DNA of 31,871 nt from an uncultured Clostridiaceae bacterium (GTDB lineage Bacteria > Bacillota > Clostridia > Lachnospirales > Lachnospiraceae): positions 1 to 31,871 of the forward strand of contig CABSIM010000033.1 in assembly GCA_902477765.1 (NCBI GenBank), in the 5' to 3' direction. Positions 22,952-31,842 of this stretch are shown one piece after another. The notes beneath the pieces are model-generated. The model saw nothing but the letters and a program-made list of their open reading frames with translations, was not told the DNA's origin and did no database searches. The translations under genes and the position numbers were made by a program. Numbering within the stretch: position 1 is the stretch's first letter; the number at the start of each line of letters is the position of its first letter.

Positions 22952-24058
22952 ATGAAACAGTACGATTATGTCCTGGTGGGCAGCGGTCTGTTTGCGGGAG
23001 TGTTTGCGTATTTTGCAGAAAAAGAAGGGAAAAAGTGCCTGGTGGTGGAAAAAAGGAATCATCCGGGCGGGAATATTTACTGTGAAGATATGGAAGGCAT
23101 CCATGTCCATAAATACGGGGCACATATTTTCCACACCAGCAACCGGGAAGTCTGGAACTTTGTCAACAGCCTGGTGGAATTCAACCGTTATACCAACAGC
23201 CCCGTAGCCAATTATAAAGGGGAAATGTACAACATGCCCTTTAATATGAACACGTTCAGCCGGATGTGGGGAATCTCCACACCGGAGGAAGCAAAACAGA
23301 TCATCAGTGAACAGCGGAAGGTCATTCAGGGAGAACCGAAAAATCTGGAAGAGCAGGCCATCAGCCTGGTGGGCACCCATATTTATCAGAAACTGGTGAA
23401 AGGCTACACGGAAAAGCAGTGGGGAAGAGACTGCCGGGAACTGCCGGCTTTTATCATCAAGCGTCTTCCTGTGCGCTATACCTATGACAACAACTATTTC
23501 AATGATTTATACCAGGGAATCCCCATCGGCGGCTACAACCGGATCGTGGAAAAACTGTTTGAAGGATGCGAGGTCCTCCTGAACACGGATTATCTGGAGA
23601 AGAAAGAGTATTTTGACAGCCTGGCAGACAAAGTTGTATACACAGGCACCATTGACAGCTATTTTAACTACCGGTTCGGGAAACTGGAATACCGCAGTCT
23701 GAGGTTTGAAACGGAAGTGCTGGATACGGATAACTTCCAGGGGAATGCGGTGATCAACTATACGGACAGGGAAACACCCTATACGAGAATTATCGAACAT
23801 AAACATTTTGAATTCGGCACGCAGGAAAAAACCGTCATCACCAGAGAATACCCTGCCGAATGGACCGAAGGCATGGAACCCTATTATCCGGTCAATGATG
23901 AAAAAAATCAGGAACTGTACCGGAAATACGCGGATCTGGCAGCAGAAGAGAAACATGTGATTTTCGGAGGACGTCTGGCAGAATACCGGTATTATGATAT
24001 GGACAAGGTCATTGAATCTGCCTTTGCCTGCGTGAAAAAGGAGTTTGGACATGCATGA
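22952..24058 (+). CDS. glf: UDP-galactopyranose mutase
   Basis: The 368-residue flavoenzyme converts UDP-galactopyranose to UDP-galactofuranose, the donor for Galf in cell-surface glycans. It has the N-terminal FAD-binding 'VGSGLFAGVFA' (9-19), 'HPGGNIY' and 'HKYGAHIFHT' regions, and the C-terminal 'YTGTIDSYFNYRFGKLEYRSLRFE' segment specific to Glf, with the usual bacterial length. GGAGG lies before the ATG. It is the first gene of a glycan operon of at least ten genes, overlapping the next by 8 nt, so the product glycan probably contains galactofuranose. Confidence 0.95.
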   Translation: MKQYDYVLVGSGLFAGVFAYFAEKEGKKCLVVEKRNHPGGNIYCEDMEGIHVHKYGAHIFHTSNREVWNFVNSLVEFNRYTNSPVANYKGEMYNMPFNMNTFSRMWGISTPEEAKQIISEQRKVIQGEPKNLEEQAISLVGTHIYQKLVKGYTEKQWGRDCRELPAFIIKRLPVRYTYDNNYFNDLYQGIPIGGYNRIVEKLFEGCEVLLNTDYLEKKEYFDSLADKVVYTGTIDSYFNYRFGKLEYRSLRFETEVLDTDNFQGNAVINYTDRETPYTRIIEHKHFEFGTQEKTVITREYPAEWTEGMEPYYPVNDEKNQELYRKYADLAAEEKHVIFGGRLAEYRYYDMDKVIESAFACVKKEFGHA

Positions 24059-24938
24059 GTTTTATGAGCCGGAAGTGCTGAAAAAGCTGCAGAAGACAGA
24101 GCTTTCCATGCTGAAGGATTTCATGAGTCTCTGTGATTCCCACGGCCTGATTTATTTCGGCATCGGCGGCACCGGCATCGGGGCGCTGAGACATCAGGGG
24201 TTTATTCCCTGGGACGATGACATCGATATCGGCATGCCCAGAAAGGACTTTGAGACATTTCTCCGTCTGGCCAGAAAGGAGTGGAAGGGAAAGTATTATA
24301 TTCTCAATAACCGGACACATCCGGAGTATCCGATGATGACCACCAGACTCTGCAAATGCGGCACAGTGTTTCAGGAACAGGTGATGAAGGATGTGGACTG
24401 TCCCTTCGGAATTTTTCTGGATCTCTACGTGATGGATAATCTGGCGGACGGAAAACTGGCCTGTCAGATTCAGGCCTGGACCGCCTGGTTCTGGAGCAAG
24501 CTGCTGGTGCTTGCCTGCATGGAAAAACCGTATCTTGCCCAGAGCGGATGGAAGGCGGAAGCCATCTGGGCTGTATGCCGGCTGGTGCACCGGGGGATCC
24601 GTGGGCTTCATCTGAAACCCGCCCTGTTCCGGGCTCACTGCGAGTCCGCCTGCAGGAAATATGAAGGAAAGAAAACCAGGCGCATGGCATTCCTTCCGGA
24701 TACCAATCCGTTCTGGAACATTGTGGATAAGACAAAGATGTTTCCGCTCCGGAAACTGCCGTATGAAGATACCTGGCTGAATTTTACCGGGGACATTGAG
24801 GAAGTCATGGAGCGGCAGTACGGCGATTACATGAAGCTTCCGCCGGAGGAAAAGAGAAAGACTCACTATCCGTACCGGCTTCAGTTCTGCGATGAAACGG
24901 CGGATGCAGGAAAAGAGGAATACACGGAATGTATGTAA
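24051..24938 (+). CDS. licD: LicD family phosphotransferase
   Basis: A 295-residue LicD/fukutin-type nucleotidyltransferase-fold protein. The core is 'YFGIGGTGIGALRHQGFIPWDDDIDIGM' (35-62), with the metal-binding DDDID (55-59). Pneumococcal LicD enzymes transfer phosphocholine from CDP-choline to teichoic acids; other members attach other phospho-alcohols. The ATG at 24051 is used because AAAAAGGAG ends about 7 nt upstream; the in-frame TTG at 24045 is too close to it. The next two genes encode a HisC-like PLP enzyme and a LicC-like nucleotidyltransferase, which could make its donor, so the group attached may be a phospho-amino-alcohol rather than choline. Confidence 0.9.
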   Translation: MHEFYEPEVLKKLQKTELSMLKDFMSLCDSHGLIYFGIGGTGIGALRHQGFIPWDDDIDIGMPRKDFETFLRLARKEWKGKYYILNNRTHPEYPMMTTRLCKCGTVFQEQVMKDVDCPFGIFLDLYVMDNLADGKLACQIQAWTAWFWSKLLVLACMEKPYLAQSGWKAEAIWAVCRLVHRGIRGLHLKPALFRAHCESACRKYEGKKTRRMAFLPDTNPFWNIVDKTKMFPLRKLPYEDTWLNFTGDIEEVMERQYGDYMKLPPEEKRKTHYPYRLQFCDETADAGKEEYTECM

Positions 24939-25978
24939 AAGAATGCGTGAAGAATATCGAGCGGATCGGCGGACGCCAGGGGCGTCTGGACTTTCTGCGT
25001 CTGGACATGAATGAAAATCCGGAGGGCCTGCCGGAGGAATTCGTGGAAAAAGTAAAAAAAGAACTGACACCGGAATTTTTTGCCACATATCCGGAACCGG
25101 AAAAATTCCTTGGAATGCTGGCCGGATATCTGGGAGTTGCGAGGGAAAATCTCTGCGTCACCAATGGCTCCGACATGGCCATCCGCTATCTGTTCGAAGT
25201 GTTCGGAAGACCGGGATCCAGTGTGGTGACCGTGTCCCCCACCTTTGAAATGTACCGGATCAACTGTCTGATTTTCGGACTGAACCATAAGCCGGTCATG
25301 TACAATCCGGATTTTACCCTGGATTTTTCCAGGGTGCTGGATGCCATCACGGAGGATGTCAGCATCGTATCCGTGTTAAATCCAAACAATCCCATCGGCT
25401 CTGTTTATACAGAGGAAGAGTTCGACCAGATCGCCCGCCGTGCCGGAGAGGTGGGGGCGCTGGTGATTGTGGATGAAGCCTATCATTATTTTTATGACAG
25501 AACGTTCCTGAAAAAGATTTTCGAATATGACAATGTGGTGCTGATCCGGACATTTTCCAAGCTGTTTTCCCTGGCATCCTGCCGTCTGGGATTCCTGGCG
25601 GGAAATGAGAAGCTGATTCACTATATCTGGAACGTGCGGCCGACCTTTGACACCAATGCGGTGGCCCTGAAGTTCGGCGAACATATTCTTGCGGAAAAAG
25701 GACTGTGTGAGAAGCTGGTGGCCATCGAAAGGGAAGGAAGGCAGTACCTGAAAGAATCCCTGAAGGAACATGGATACGAATTTTTTGCGGAAAACGGAAA
25801 CTATGCGTTTATCCGCGTAAAGACCAGCGTGGACCTGGTAAAGGAACGTCTGGAGGCCAGGAAAATTCTGATCAAGACATACCGGCAGGAAATGCTGAAG
25901 GACTATATCCGGATTTCCACCGGCAGCAGAAACGTGATGGAACAGTTTACAGAAGCATTTTATGAGGTAGACCGATGA
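24929..25978 (+). CDS. HisC/CobD-like PLP-dependent enzyme
   Basis: A 349-residue fold-type I PLP enzyme of the histidinol-phosphate aminotransferase family. Signatures are DMNENP (26-31), NPNNPIG (151-157), the cofactor-ring contacts D182 and Y185 in VDEAYHYF, the Schiff-base lysine K211 in TFSKLFSLASCRLG, and R219. The family includes amino-acid aminotransferases, the threonine-phosphate decarboxylase CobD, and capsule enzymes that act on serine phosphate or dihydroxyacetone phosphate. Its place between licD and a LicC-like gene, with overlaps of 10 and 4 nt, argues against histidine synthesis and for making a phospho-amino-alcohol to decorate the glycan. Decarboxylase and transaminase cannot be separated by eye. 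Confidence 0.88.
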   Translation: MYVKECVKNIERIGGRQGRLDFLRLDMNENPEGLPEEFVEKVKKELTPEFFATYPEPEKFLGMLAGYLGVARENLCVTNGSDMAIRYLFEVFGRPGSSVVTVSPTFEMYRINCLIFGLNHKPVMYNPDFTLDFSRVLDAITEDVSIVSVLNPNNPIGSVYTEEEFDQIARRAGEVGALVIVDEAYHYFYDRTFLKKIFEYDNVVLIRTFSKLFSLASCRLGFLAGNEKLIHYIWNVRPTFDTNAVALKFGEHILAEKGLCEKLVAIEREGRQYLKESLKEHGYEFFAENGNYAFIRVKTSVDLVKERLEARKILIKTYRQEMLKDYIRISTGSRNVMEQFTEAFYEVDR

Positions 25979-26733
25979 AAGCATTTATCCTGGCAGCCGG
26001 AAGAGGCAGCCGCATCAGCAAATACCTGCCCAACATTCCAAAATGTACCGTGGATGTGGGAGGAAAGCCGCTGATCCGTCAGACGGCGGAGATGCTGCTT
26101 GAAAACGGAATTGAAACCACGGTGATCGTGGGATACCGGCATAAAGAGATTGAAAGGGTCCTTTCCGGACTTCCGGTGCATCTGGTCCACAATCCTTTCT
26201 ATGATGTGACCAACAGCATCGGCTCTCTCTGGATGGCGGAAAACGCGGGACTTTTTTCCGGAGATGACGATGCCATCGTGGCCAACGGAGACGTGTACTG
26301 GAGCCAGGAGATTCTGGACTACATGATGAAACAGCCGGAGGATGTGTTCCTTCTGGCGGACTCCGACCGGGTCCTGGACGGCGATTACTTCTTCGGCACG
26401 GAACACGGAATGCTGAGGCGGTACGGCAAGGACCTGAAGCTGGAAGAACGGGACTGCGAATACACGGGCATTGTTCTCATGAGAAAATCCTTTGTGCCCG
26501 TGTTTCTGGAGAGCATGAACCGTCTGGTGGACGAGCAGTGCCATGGAAAGTGGTGGGAGGACGCCATATACAGCATCAGCGGGGAACGGGATATCGCCGT
26601 GAAAGACATCCGGGGATATTTCTGGGCCGAGGTGGATTTCATCGAAGACTACAGGAGGATTCTGGACTATATTTCAGAGAAGACAGGAATCAAGACCAAT
26701 GGAAGCATTATCACGCCTGATCATAGGGAATGA
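25975..26733 (+). CDS. LicC-like nucleotidyltransferase
   Basis: The 252-residue protein has the sugar-phosphate nucleotidyltransferase fold: 'ILAAGRGSRISKYLPNIPKC' (5-24), 'VGGKPLI' (28-34), and 'NPFYDVTNSIGSLWMA' (about 75-90), the last typical of the LicC/COG1213 choline-phosphate cytidylyltransferase group rather than glucose-1-phosphate enzymes. 'VANGDVYW' (about 100-107) holds a metal-binding Asp. It starts 4 nt inside the PLP enzyme gene (ATGA). Together with licD it suggests a CDP-activated small phospho-alcohol. Choline kinase or transporter genes are absent here, and the PLP gene is present instead, so the substrate may be ethanolamine phosphate, serinol phosphate or similar. Confidence 0.85.
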   Translation: MKAFILAAGRGSRISKYLPNIPKCTVDVGGKPLIRQTAEMLLENGIETTVIVGYRHKEIERVLSGLPVHLVHNPFYDVTNSIGSLWMAENAGLFSGDDDAIVANGDVYWSQEILDYMMKQPEDVFLLADSDRVLDGDYFFGTEHGMLRRYGKDLKLEERDCEYTGIVLMRKSFVPVFLESMNRLVDEQCHGKWWEDAIYSISGERDIAVKDIRGYFWAEVDFIEDYRRILDYISEKTGIKTNGSIITPDHRE

Positions 26734-27979
26734 CCGGAAGAACCCGGAAAAACGTAATATTATCTGGAACATGATCGGCAGCTTCCTGTATGCACTGGCA
26801 TCCATGGTGCTGACCATTGCGGTGATCCAGATTGCCGGAGAGGATGCGGGCGGCATCTTTACCTTTGCCTTTACCACCTTCGGACAGCATATGTTCATGG
26901 TGGCCTATTTCGGCATCCGGCCATTTCAGATCACGGACACGGGGAACCGGTATTCTTTCGGGGAGTACCTGGGACTCAGGCTTCTTACCTGCCTGTTCGC
27001 ACTGACCGTGGGCGCCTTTTATGTGGGAATCAACGGATATTCCTTTGTAAAAGGGGCCACGGTGTTCCTGATGGTGGTGTACAAAGTCATTGATGCGCTG
27101 GCGGATGCCTATGAGGCTGAGTTCCAGAGGCAGGGACGTCTGTACCTGACGGGAAAGTCCAATGCATTCAGGACCATACTGTCGGTGACGGTGTTTCTGT
27201 CAGCACTTTCTGTTCAAAAGAACCTTGTGGCTGCCAGCATGGCAGCGGTGGCAGCCCAGGTGGCCGGCTTCCTGATTTTTGATGTGCTGGTGATCCGGGC
27301 GCTTCCGGACGTTGACTGGAAGAAAAGCAGGGGAAAGATTGCAAATCTGTTCCGGGACAACACGCTGCTGTTTTTTTCCGTGATCCTGGACTTTTATATT
27401 TTTTCCGCATCCAAGTATGCGGTGGAAAGCTGTATGACGGACAGGGATATGGCAGTATACGGTGCCATTTTCATGCCCACCAGCGTCATCAATCTGGTGG
27501 CGGGATTTGTAATCCGGCCGTATCTGACGAAAATGGCTTTTGCATGGGAAATGAACCGCACCCGGCAGTTCCGGGAACTCATCGGGCGGCTGGCGGCCGT
27601 CATCGGCGGCCTTACGGTGCTGGCAGTGGGAGACGCCTGGTTCCTGGGCATTCCGGTTTTAAGCATCCTGTATTCCAACATCAGTTATGCTCTGGCTGAT
27701 TGCCGGGCGGCGCTGGTGCTGATCATTGCGGGAGGTGCCCTGAATGCATTCATGAATCTGTTTTATTATTCCCTGATCATTATGAAAAAGCAGAGATTTA
27801 TTTTTGCCGGTTACGGAATTGTGGGAATTCTGGCATATCTGATTTCGGAACCGTTTACCAGAGCCTGGGGCCTTACAGGAGGTTCCGCGTCCTATGTGTT
27901 TCTGATGGCGGCACTGATGGCTGTGTTCGGTGTTCTGGCCATGTATTTTATTCTGAAGAAAGAGAGGGATGGACAATGA
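26699..27979 (+). CDS. Oligosaccharide flippase (MATE/MOP-type)
   Basis: A 426-residue polytopic protein with about 12 predicted helices and the character of the MOP-superfamily polysaccharide flippases (Wzx-like), which move lipid-linked sugars across the membrane. The N-terminus 'RNIIWNMIGSFLYALASMVLTIAVIQIAGEDAGG' and 'GIRPFQITD' fit this group. The ATG at 26699 lies 35 nt inside the nucleotidyltransferase gene, with an AGGA sequence about 10 nt upstream; that overlap is the longest in the operon, so a start slightly downstream is possible, but the first helix needs this region. It probably flips the glycan built by the neighbouring glycosyltransferases. Confidence 0.82.
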   Translation: MEALSRLIIGNDRKNPEKRNIIWNMIGSFLYALASMVLTIAVIQIAGEDAGGIFTFAFTTFGQHMFMVAYFGIRPFQITDTGNRYSFGEYLGLRLLTCLFALTVGAFYVGINGYSFVKGATVFLMVVYKVIDALADAYEAEFQRQGRLYLTGKSNAFRTILSVTVFLSALSVQKNLVAASMAAVAAQVAGFLIFDVLVIRALPDVDWKKSRGKIANLFRDNTLLFFSVILDFYIFSASKYAVESCMTDRDMAVYGAIFMPTSVINLVAGFVIRPYLTKMAFAWEMNRTRQFRELIGRLAAVIGGLTVLAVGDAWFLGIPVLSILYSNISYALADCRAALVLIIAGGALNAFMNLFYYSLIIMKKQRFIFAGYGIVGILAYLISEPFTRAWGLTGGSASYVFLMAALMAVFGVLAMYFILKKERDGQ

Positions 27980-28818
27980 GCCGGCCTCATGCATTTGTGA
28001 TCTGTGCCTACGGAAACAGCCCGTATCTGGAAGAATGCATCCGTTCTCTGAAAGAACAGAGTGTGAAGACGGATATTCTTCTCTGTACGTCCACTCCTTC
28101 CGGATATATTGAAAAACTGACGGAAAAATACAGGATCCCCATGTATGTCAGAGAGGGGAAGAGCGGGATCCGGGAAGACTGGCTGTTTGCACTGGAAACG
28201 GCAGGAAAAGATCATCGCCTGGTGACCATTGCCCATCAGGATGACCGGTATCACAGGCATTATGTGAAGACATTGCTGGAGGCCTGGGAAGACTGGCCGG
28301 ATATGACCGTCTTTGCCAGTGATTATGTGGTGCTGAAAACCAGGGAGGAACATCTTCCGGACGGAACCCTGTATCCGGTGCGGACGGTGGTGAAGGCAGC
28401 GGACCGTGTACGGTTTGTGAAAAAGCTGCTGCGCATGCCGCTCCGTTTCAGATTTCTGGCAGACAGGAGATGGATCAAGCAGAGCACTCTGGTGCTGGGA
28501 AATTCCGTCTGCTGTCCTTCCTGCACCTATAACTGCGAAATCCTGGGCGTGGACCTGTTCCGCTCCGGATATGCGTTTGTGCTGGACTGGGACAATCTCT
28601 GGGAACTGGCAGGCCGGTCCGGCAGGTTCGTGGTGGAAGAAAAGCCGCTGATCGCATACCGGGTTCACGACGGTGCCGCCACCAAACAGTGTATCGAAAA
28701 CAACAGAAGAACAGAGGAGGAAACTGCCATGTTCCGGAAACTGTGGCCGGCATGGGCAGCGGATCTGCTGATGAAATTCTATAGAAAAGCCGGGGAGGCT
28801 TACGGAGAAGAAACATGA
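27976..28818 (+). CDS. GT2-type glycosyltransferase
   Basis: The 280-residue protein opens with 'HAFVICAYGNSPYLEECIRSLKEQ' (5-28), a GT-A fold start in which AYGNSPYLE replaces the more common VYNVEKYLE. A metal-binding-type acidic motif AHQDD follows at 86-90, where GT2 enzymes have DDD or DxD. The C-terminal half has 'DWDNLWELA' and 'VEEKPLIAYRVHDGAAT', typical of GT2 enzymes in surface glycan clusters. It has no membrane helix. The open frame extends upstream to 27700, but the ATG at 27976 overlaps the flippase stop by 4 nt (ATGA) and is the true start. The sugar transferred is unknown. Confidence 0.82.
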   Translation: MSRPHAFVICAYGNSPYLEECIRSLKEQSVKTDILLCTSTPSGYIEKLTEKYRIPMYVREGKSGIREDWLFALETAGKDHRLVTIAHQDDRYHRHYVKTLLEAWEDWPDMTVFASDYVVLKTREEHLPDGTLYPVRTVVKAADRVRFVKKLLRMPLRFRFLADRRWIKQSTLVLGNSVCCPSCTYNCEILGVDLFRSGYAFVLDWDNLWELAGRSGRFVVEEKPLIAYRVHDGAATKQCIENNRRTEEETAMFRKLWPAWAADLLMKFYRKAGEAYGEET

Positions 28819-29771
28819 AAATAGATGTGATAATTCCCGTATACAGACCGGGCAGAAAATTCCTGGAGCTTCTGAGGCGGCTTTCGGCGCAGACTCTGGC
28901 TCCGGAGAAGATTATTGTGATGAACACGGAAAAAGAATACTGGGACCGATGGCTTTCTGATCTTGCGGAAACGGACCGGCAGCAGATCCCGGATACTGTT
29001 TCCGTGTTCCATGTGTCGAAGGAAGAATTTGACCATGGCGGAACCAGAGACGCAGGGATCCGGAAGGGAAACAGCGGGATTTTTGTCTGCATGACGGATG
29101 ATGCGCTGCCTGCGGACAGGAAACTTCTGGAAAACCTGGCCGGCGCACTGGAAGGACGAGAGGACATTGCGGCGGCATATGCGAGACAGCTGCCGGCGCC
29201 GGACTGCAGGATCATCGAGCGGTATACCAGGGCCTTCAACTATCCGGAAGAAGGACAGATCAAGACCATCAAAGATCTGGATCGCCTCGGCATCAAAACC
29301 TATTTCTGCTCCAATGTCTGCGCGGCATACCGGCGGGACGTTTATCTGGAAACCGGCGGATTTATCCGGAAGACAATTTTTAATGAAGATATGATCTATG
29401 CTGCATCGGTGATGAAACGGGGCTATGCGGTCTGCTACGCGGCAGACGCGGAAGTCATACATTCCCATAACTATTCCTGCATGGAACAGTTCCACCGGAA
29501 TTTTGATCTGGCAGTATCTCAGGCAGATCATCCTGAAGTTTTTTCAGGAGTCCGGTCGGAAGGCGAGGGGATCCGTCTCGTGAAGCAGACGGCACGGTAT
29601 CTTGCGGAGCATAAGAAAATCCGGCTGATCCCGTATCTGATTGTCAACAGCGGATTCCGTTATCTGGGTTATCTGGCGGGAAAACGGTACCGGATTCTGC
29701 CGCGCCGCCTGATTCTGTACTGTACGATGAACAAGAATTACTGGAAAGGATACAAAGGAACCAATGTCTGA
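28815..29771 (+). CDS. Rhamnosyltransferase-like GT2
   Basis: A 318-residue GT2 enzyme with 'VIIPVYRPG' (5-13), the motif FDHGGTRDAG (72-81) that marks rhamnosyltransferases and relatives, the acidic TDD (94-96), and 'FNEDMIYAASVMKRGY' for the catalytic-base region. The C-terminal 'VNSGFRYLGYLAGKRYRILPRRL' stretch is also common in that group. It overlaps the previous gene by 4 nt and the next by 8 nt. It probably adds rhamnose or another deoxysugar to the lipid-linked glycan; no dTDP-rhamnose genes occur in the window, so they would be elsewhere. Confidence 0.85.
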   Translation: MKIDVIIPVYRPGRKFLELLRRLSAQTLAPEKIIVMNTEKEYWDRWLSDLAETDRQQIPDTVSVFHVSKEEFDHGGTRDAGIRKGNSGIFVCMTDDALPADRKLLENLAGALEGREDIAAAYARQLPAPDCRIIERYTRAFNYPEEGQIKTIKDLDRLGIKTYFCSNVCAAYRRDVYLETGGFIRKTIFNEDMIYAASVMKRGYAVCYAADAEVIHSHNYSCMEQFHRNFDLAVSQADHPEVFSGVRSEGEGIRLVKQTARYLAEHKKIRLIPYLIVNSGFRYLGYLAGKRYRILPRRLILYCTMNKNYWKGYKGTNV

Positions 29772-30456
29772 CTTACTGATCATTATTCCGGCCTACAATG
29801 AGGCAGAGAATATCGAGCGGGTGGTGAACCGTCTGATCTCTGAATTTCCTCAGTATGATTATGTGGTGGTAAATGACGGATCCAGGGACCGGACAGGAGA
29901 AATCCTGAAAGAAAATCACTATAATTACCTGGACCTTCCGGTGAATCTGGGACTTGCAGGCGGCTTTCAGGCGGGGATCAAATACGCGTTCCTGAAGGGA
30001 TATTCCTATGCGGTCCAGCTGGACGGGGACGGCCAGCACAGACCGGAGTATCTGGAGGCCATGCTGGAGAAAATGAAGGAAGGATATGACATTGTCATAG
30101 GTTCCAGATTCCTCCATGCCAGAAAACCCGGCTCCATGCGCATGCTGGGCAGCAATCTGATCCAGGCGGCCATCCGTCTGACCACAGGCGCGGTCATCAA
30201 GGATCCCACATCCGGCATGAGGATGTTCAACAGAAAAATGATAGAGGAATTTGCCAAGGGACTGAATTACGGTCCGGAACCGGACACCATCTCCTACCTG
30301 CTGAAACAGGGCGCCCGTGTGGCGGAGGTGCAGGTGGTAATGGATGAACGGACCTGCGGAGTCAGCTATCTGACTCCGGTCAACGCGGCCAGATACATGA
30401 TCCAGATGCTGGTGTCCATCCTGTTTATCCAGAACTTCAGAAAACGGGAATCCTGA
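29764..30456 (+). CDS. DPM1-like polyprenyl-phosphate glycosyltransferase
   Basis: The 230-residue GT2 protein resembles dolichol-phosphate mannosyltransferase DPM1: 'IIIPAYNEAENI' (6-17), 'VVNDGSRDRTG' (35-45), the metal site LDGDGQH (86-92), 'GSRF' (about 116) and 'DPTSGMRMFNR'. Such enzymes load a sugar from a nucleotide onto polyprenyl phosphate at the cytoplasmic face. It has no membrane helices of its own, and the next gene encodes a small DUF2304 membrane protein 22 nt downstream, a usual neighbour that may anchor it. The start ATG at 29764 overlaps the upstream gene by 8 nt and has AAAGGA before it. Confidence 0.88.
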   Translation: MSDLLIIIPAYNEAENIERVVNRLISEFPQYDYVVVNDGSRDRTGEILKENHYNYLDLPVNLGLAGGFQAGIKYAFLKGYSYAVQLDGDGQHRPEYLEAMLEKMKEGYDIVIGSRFLHARKPGSMRMLGSNLIQAAIRLTTGAVIKDPTSGMRMFNRKMIEEFAKGLNYGPEPDTISYLLKQGARVAEVQVVMDERTCGVSYLTPVNAARYMIQMLVSILFIQNFRKRES

Positions 30457-30478
30457 CAGAAACCTAGGAGGAAAAATT

Positions 30479-30862
30479 ATGACAATGATGCTCCGGATCG
30501 TACTGATCGTGGTATCCGTATTTACTGCCGCTCTTACCATGAGAAAGATCAGACAGTCAAAAATGAGAATTGAAGATTCCGTGTTCTGGATCGGTTTTCT
30601 GTTTCTTCTGATCCTGTTCAGCGTATTTCCGCAGATTGTATACTGGATGTCAGATCTGGCAGGGACCCAGACTCCTGTGAACTTTATTTTCCTGTTTGTG
30701 ATTTTTGTTCTGATCCTCAGAATGTTCCGCCTGACTGTAAAACTTTCCCAGATGGAGACCAAGGTCAGGGATCTGGTACAGCGGCTGGCCATCGAGGAAA
30801 ATCTGAGACGCGGGGAAGACAGCACCGGCAAGGACAGAACCGGTGCGGAGAAGGAAACATGA
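30479..30862 (+). CDS. DUF2304 small membrane protein
   Basis: A 127-residue protein with three hydrophobic segments (about 3-21, 34-57, 63-84) and a charged, probably coiled-coil C-terminal tail (about 86-127). This is the layout of DUF2304 proteins, which are regularly encoded next to DPM1-like glycosyltransferases. Their biochemical role is not established to my knowledge; anchoring or activating the glycosyltransferase is a fair guess. A strong TAGGAGG site lies 7-8 nt before the ATG. It overlaps the next gene by 4 nt. Confidence 0.85.
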   Translation: MTMMLRIVLIVVSVFTAALTMRKIRQSKMRIEDSVFWIGFLFLLILFSVFPQIVYWMSDLAGTQTPVNFIFLFVIFVLILRMFRLTVKLSQMETKVRDLVQRLAIEENLRRGEDSTGKDRTGAEKET

Positions 30863-31842
30863 AAAAAATTGGAAGTTGGGCAGGACCACTGACTGCGGTC
30901 CTGCTGGTGATTTTACTGGGAATCCGGCATCTGGCTGATGTAAGAGCCGGAGCAGGGCAGTCCGGCAGCCTGTGGATGGAGGGGAGATATTTTCTCCTGG
31001 CGTCTGGAGTGGCGGCGGCTCTGGCTGTATGCGGGATTCTTCTGTTCTTTAAGAAAGCAGCCTGGGAATGGCGGTTCCTGGCGGCTGTCCTTTCCTTCGG
31101 CAGTCTGTATCTGGCGGTGCTTCCGCCGCTGTCGGCGCCGGATGAAATATCCCATTTTATGAGCGCTTATGAGATCTCCAACCGCCTTCTGGGAGTTCCC
31201 GGCACGGACGAAGAGGGATATGTTCTGATCCGCCGGGCAGATGACTTCCTTCAGAATATTTACGGAGCTTCCGGTGATGAAGAACATATTTCTCTGGGAC
31301 GCCTGCTGAATCAGGAAACCTATGAGATTCTTCATGAAAAATCAGGGGAGATCTTTGCGGATCCCGGAGAGCGGGAACTGATGCCGTCGGTATACAGGTC
31401 CGTGAATACCACGCCTCTTGCCTATCTGCCTCAGGCCCTGGGCATTACGGCTGCCAGGATTTTTCACTTCAACGGTGTGATTCTGGCCTTCTGCTGCCGG
31501 TTTTTCAATCTGGGGTTCTTTGCGGCCATGGGATTTCTTGCAGTGCGGTTTCTTCCTTTCGGAAAGCCGGTTCTGACCGGGACGGCCATGCTGCCCATGT
31601 CCCTGCATCTGGCGGCATCCTGTTCCTATGATGCCTTTGTCATGGGACTCAGTTTCTTTTTCGGTTCTTACTGCCTGTATCTGGCATTTGCAAAACCAGC
31701 GGTGCAGAAACGGGATATTCTGGTGCTTTCTGCGGTCATGGCGGCTCTGGGACCGTGCAAGATCATTTACACGGTGGTTATGGGCTTCGCGCTCCTGATT
31801 CCTGTGAACAAATTCGGCACCAGGAAAAAATGGCTGATATCG
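30859..31842 (+). CDS. DUF2142-like membrane protein, truncated by contig end
   Basis: About 328 residues are readable; the gene is cut by the window edge. It has an N-terminal helix, several further membrane segments, and 'LPPLSAPDEISHFMSAYEISNRLLG' in the first large extracytoplasmic loop. The P-D-E-x2-H pattern there is typical of DUF2142 proteins, a GT-C-like group thought to use polyprenyl-phosphate sugars. A long outer loop (about 110-190) follows. The ATG at 30859 overlaps the DUF2304 stop by 4 nt. Together with the DPM1-like and DUF2304 genes it suggests extracytoplasmic sugar addition. The frame stays open to 31871, but the residues from about 329 on (SEERRVGK) come from sequencing adapter, so the true C-terminus is missing. 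Confidence 0.8.

Noticed and set aside
26699..26733. 35-nt overlap of nucleotidyltransferase and flippase genes as a frameshift or assembly error
   Set aside because: Both proteins are full length with good termini, and a long overlap is acceptable in this tightly packed operon.
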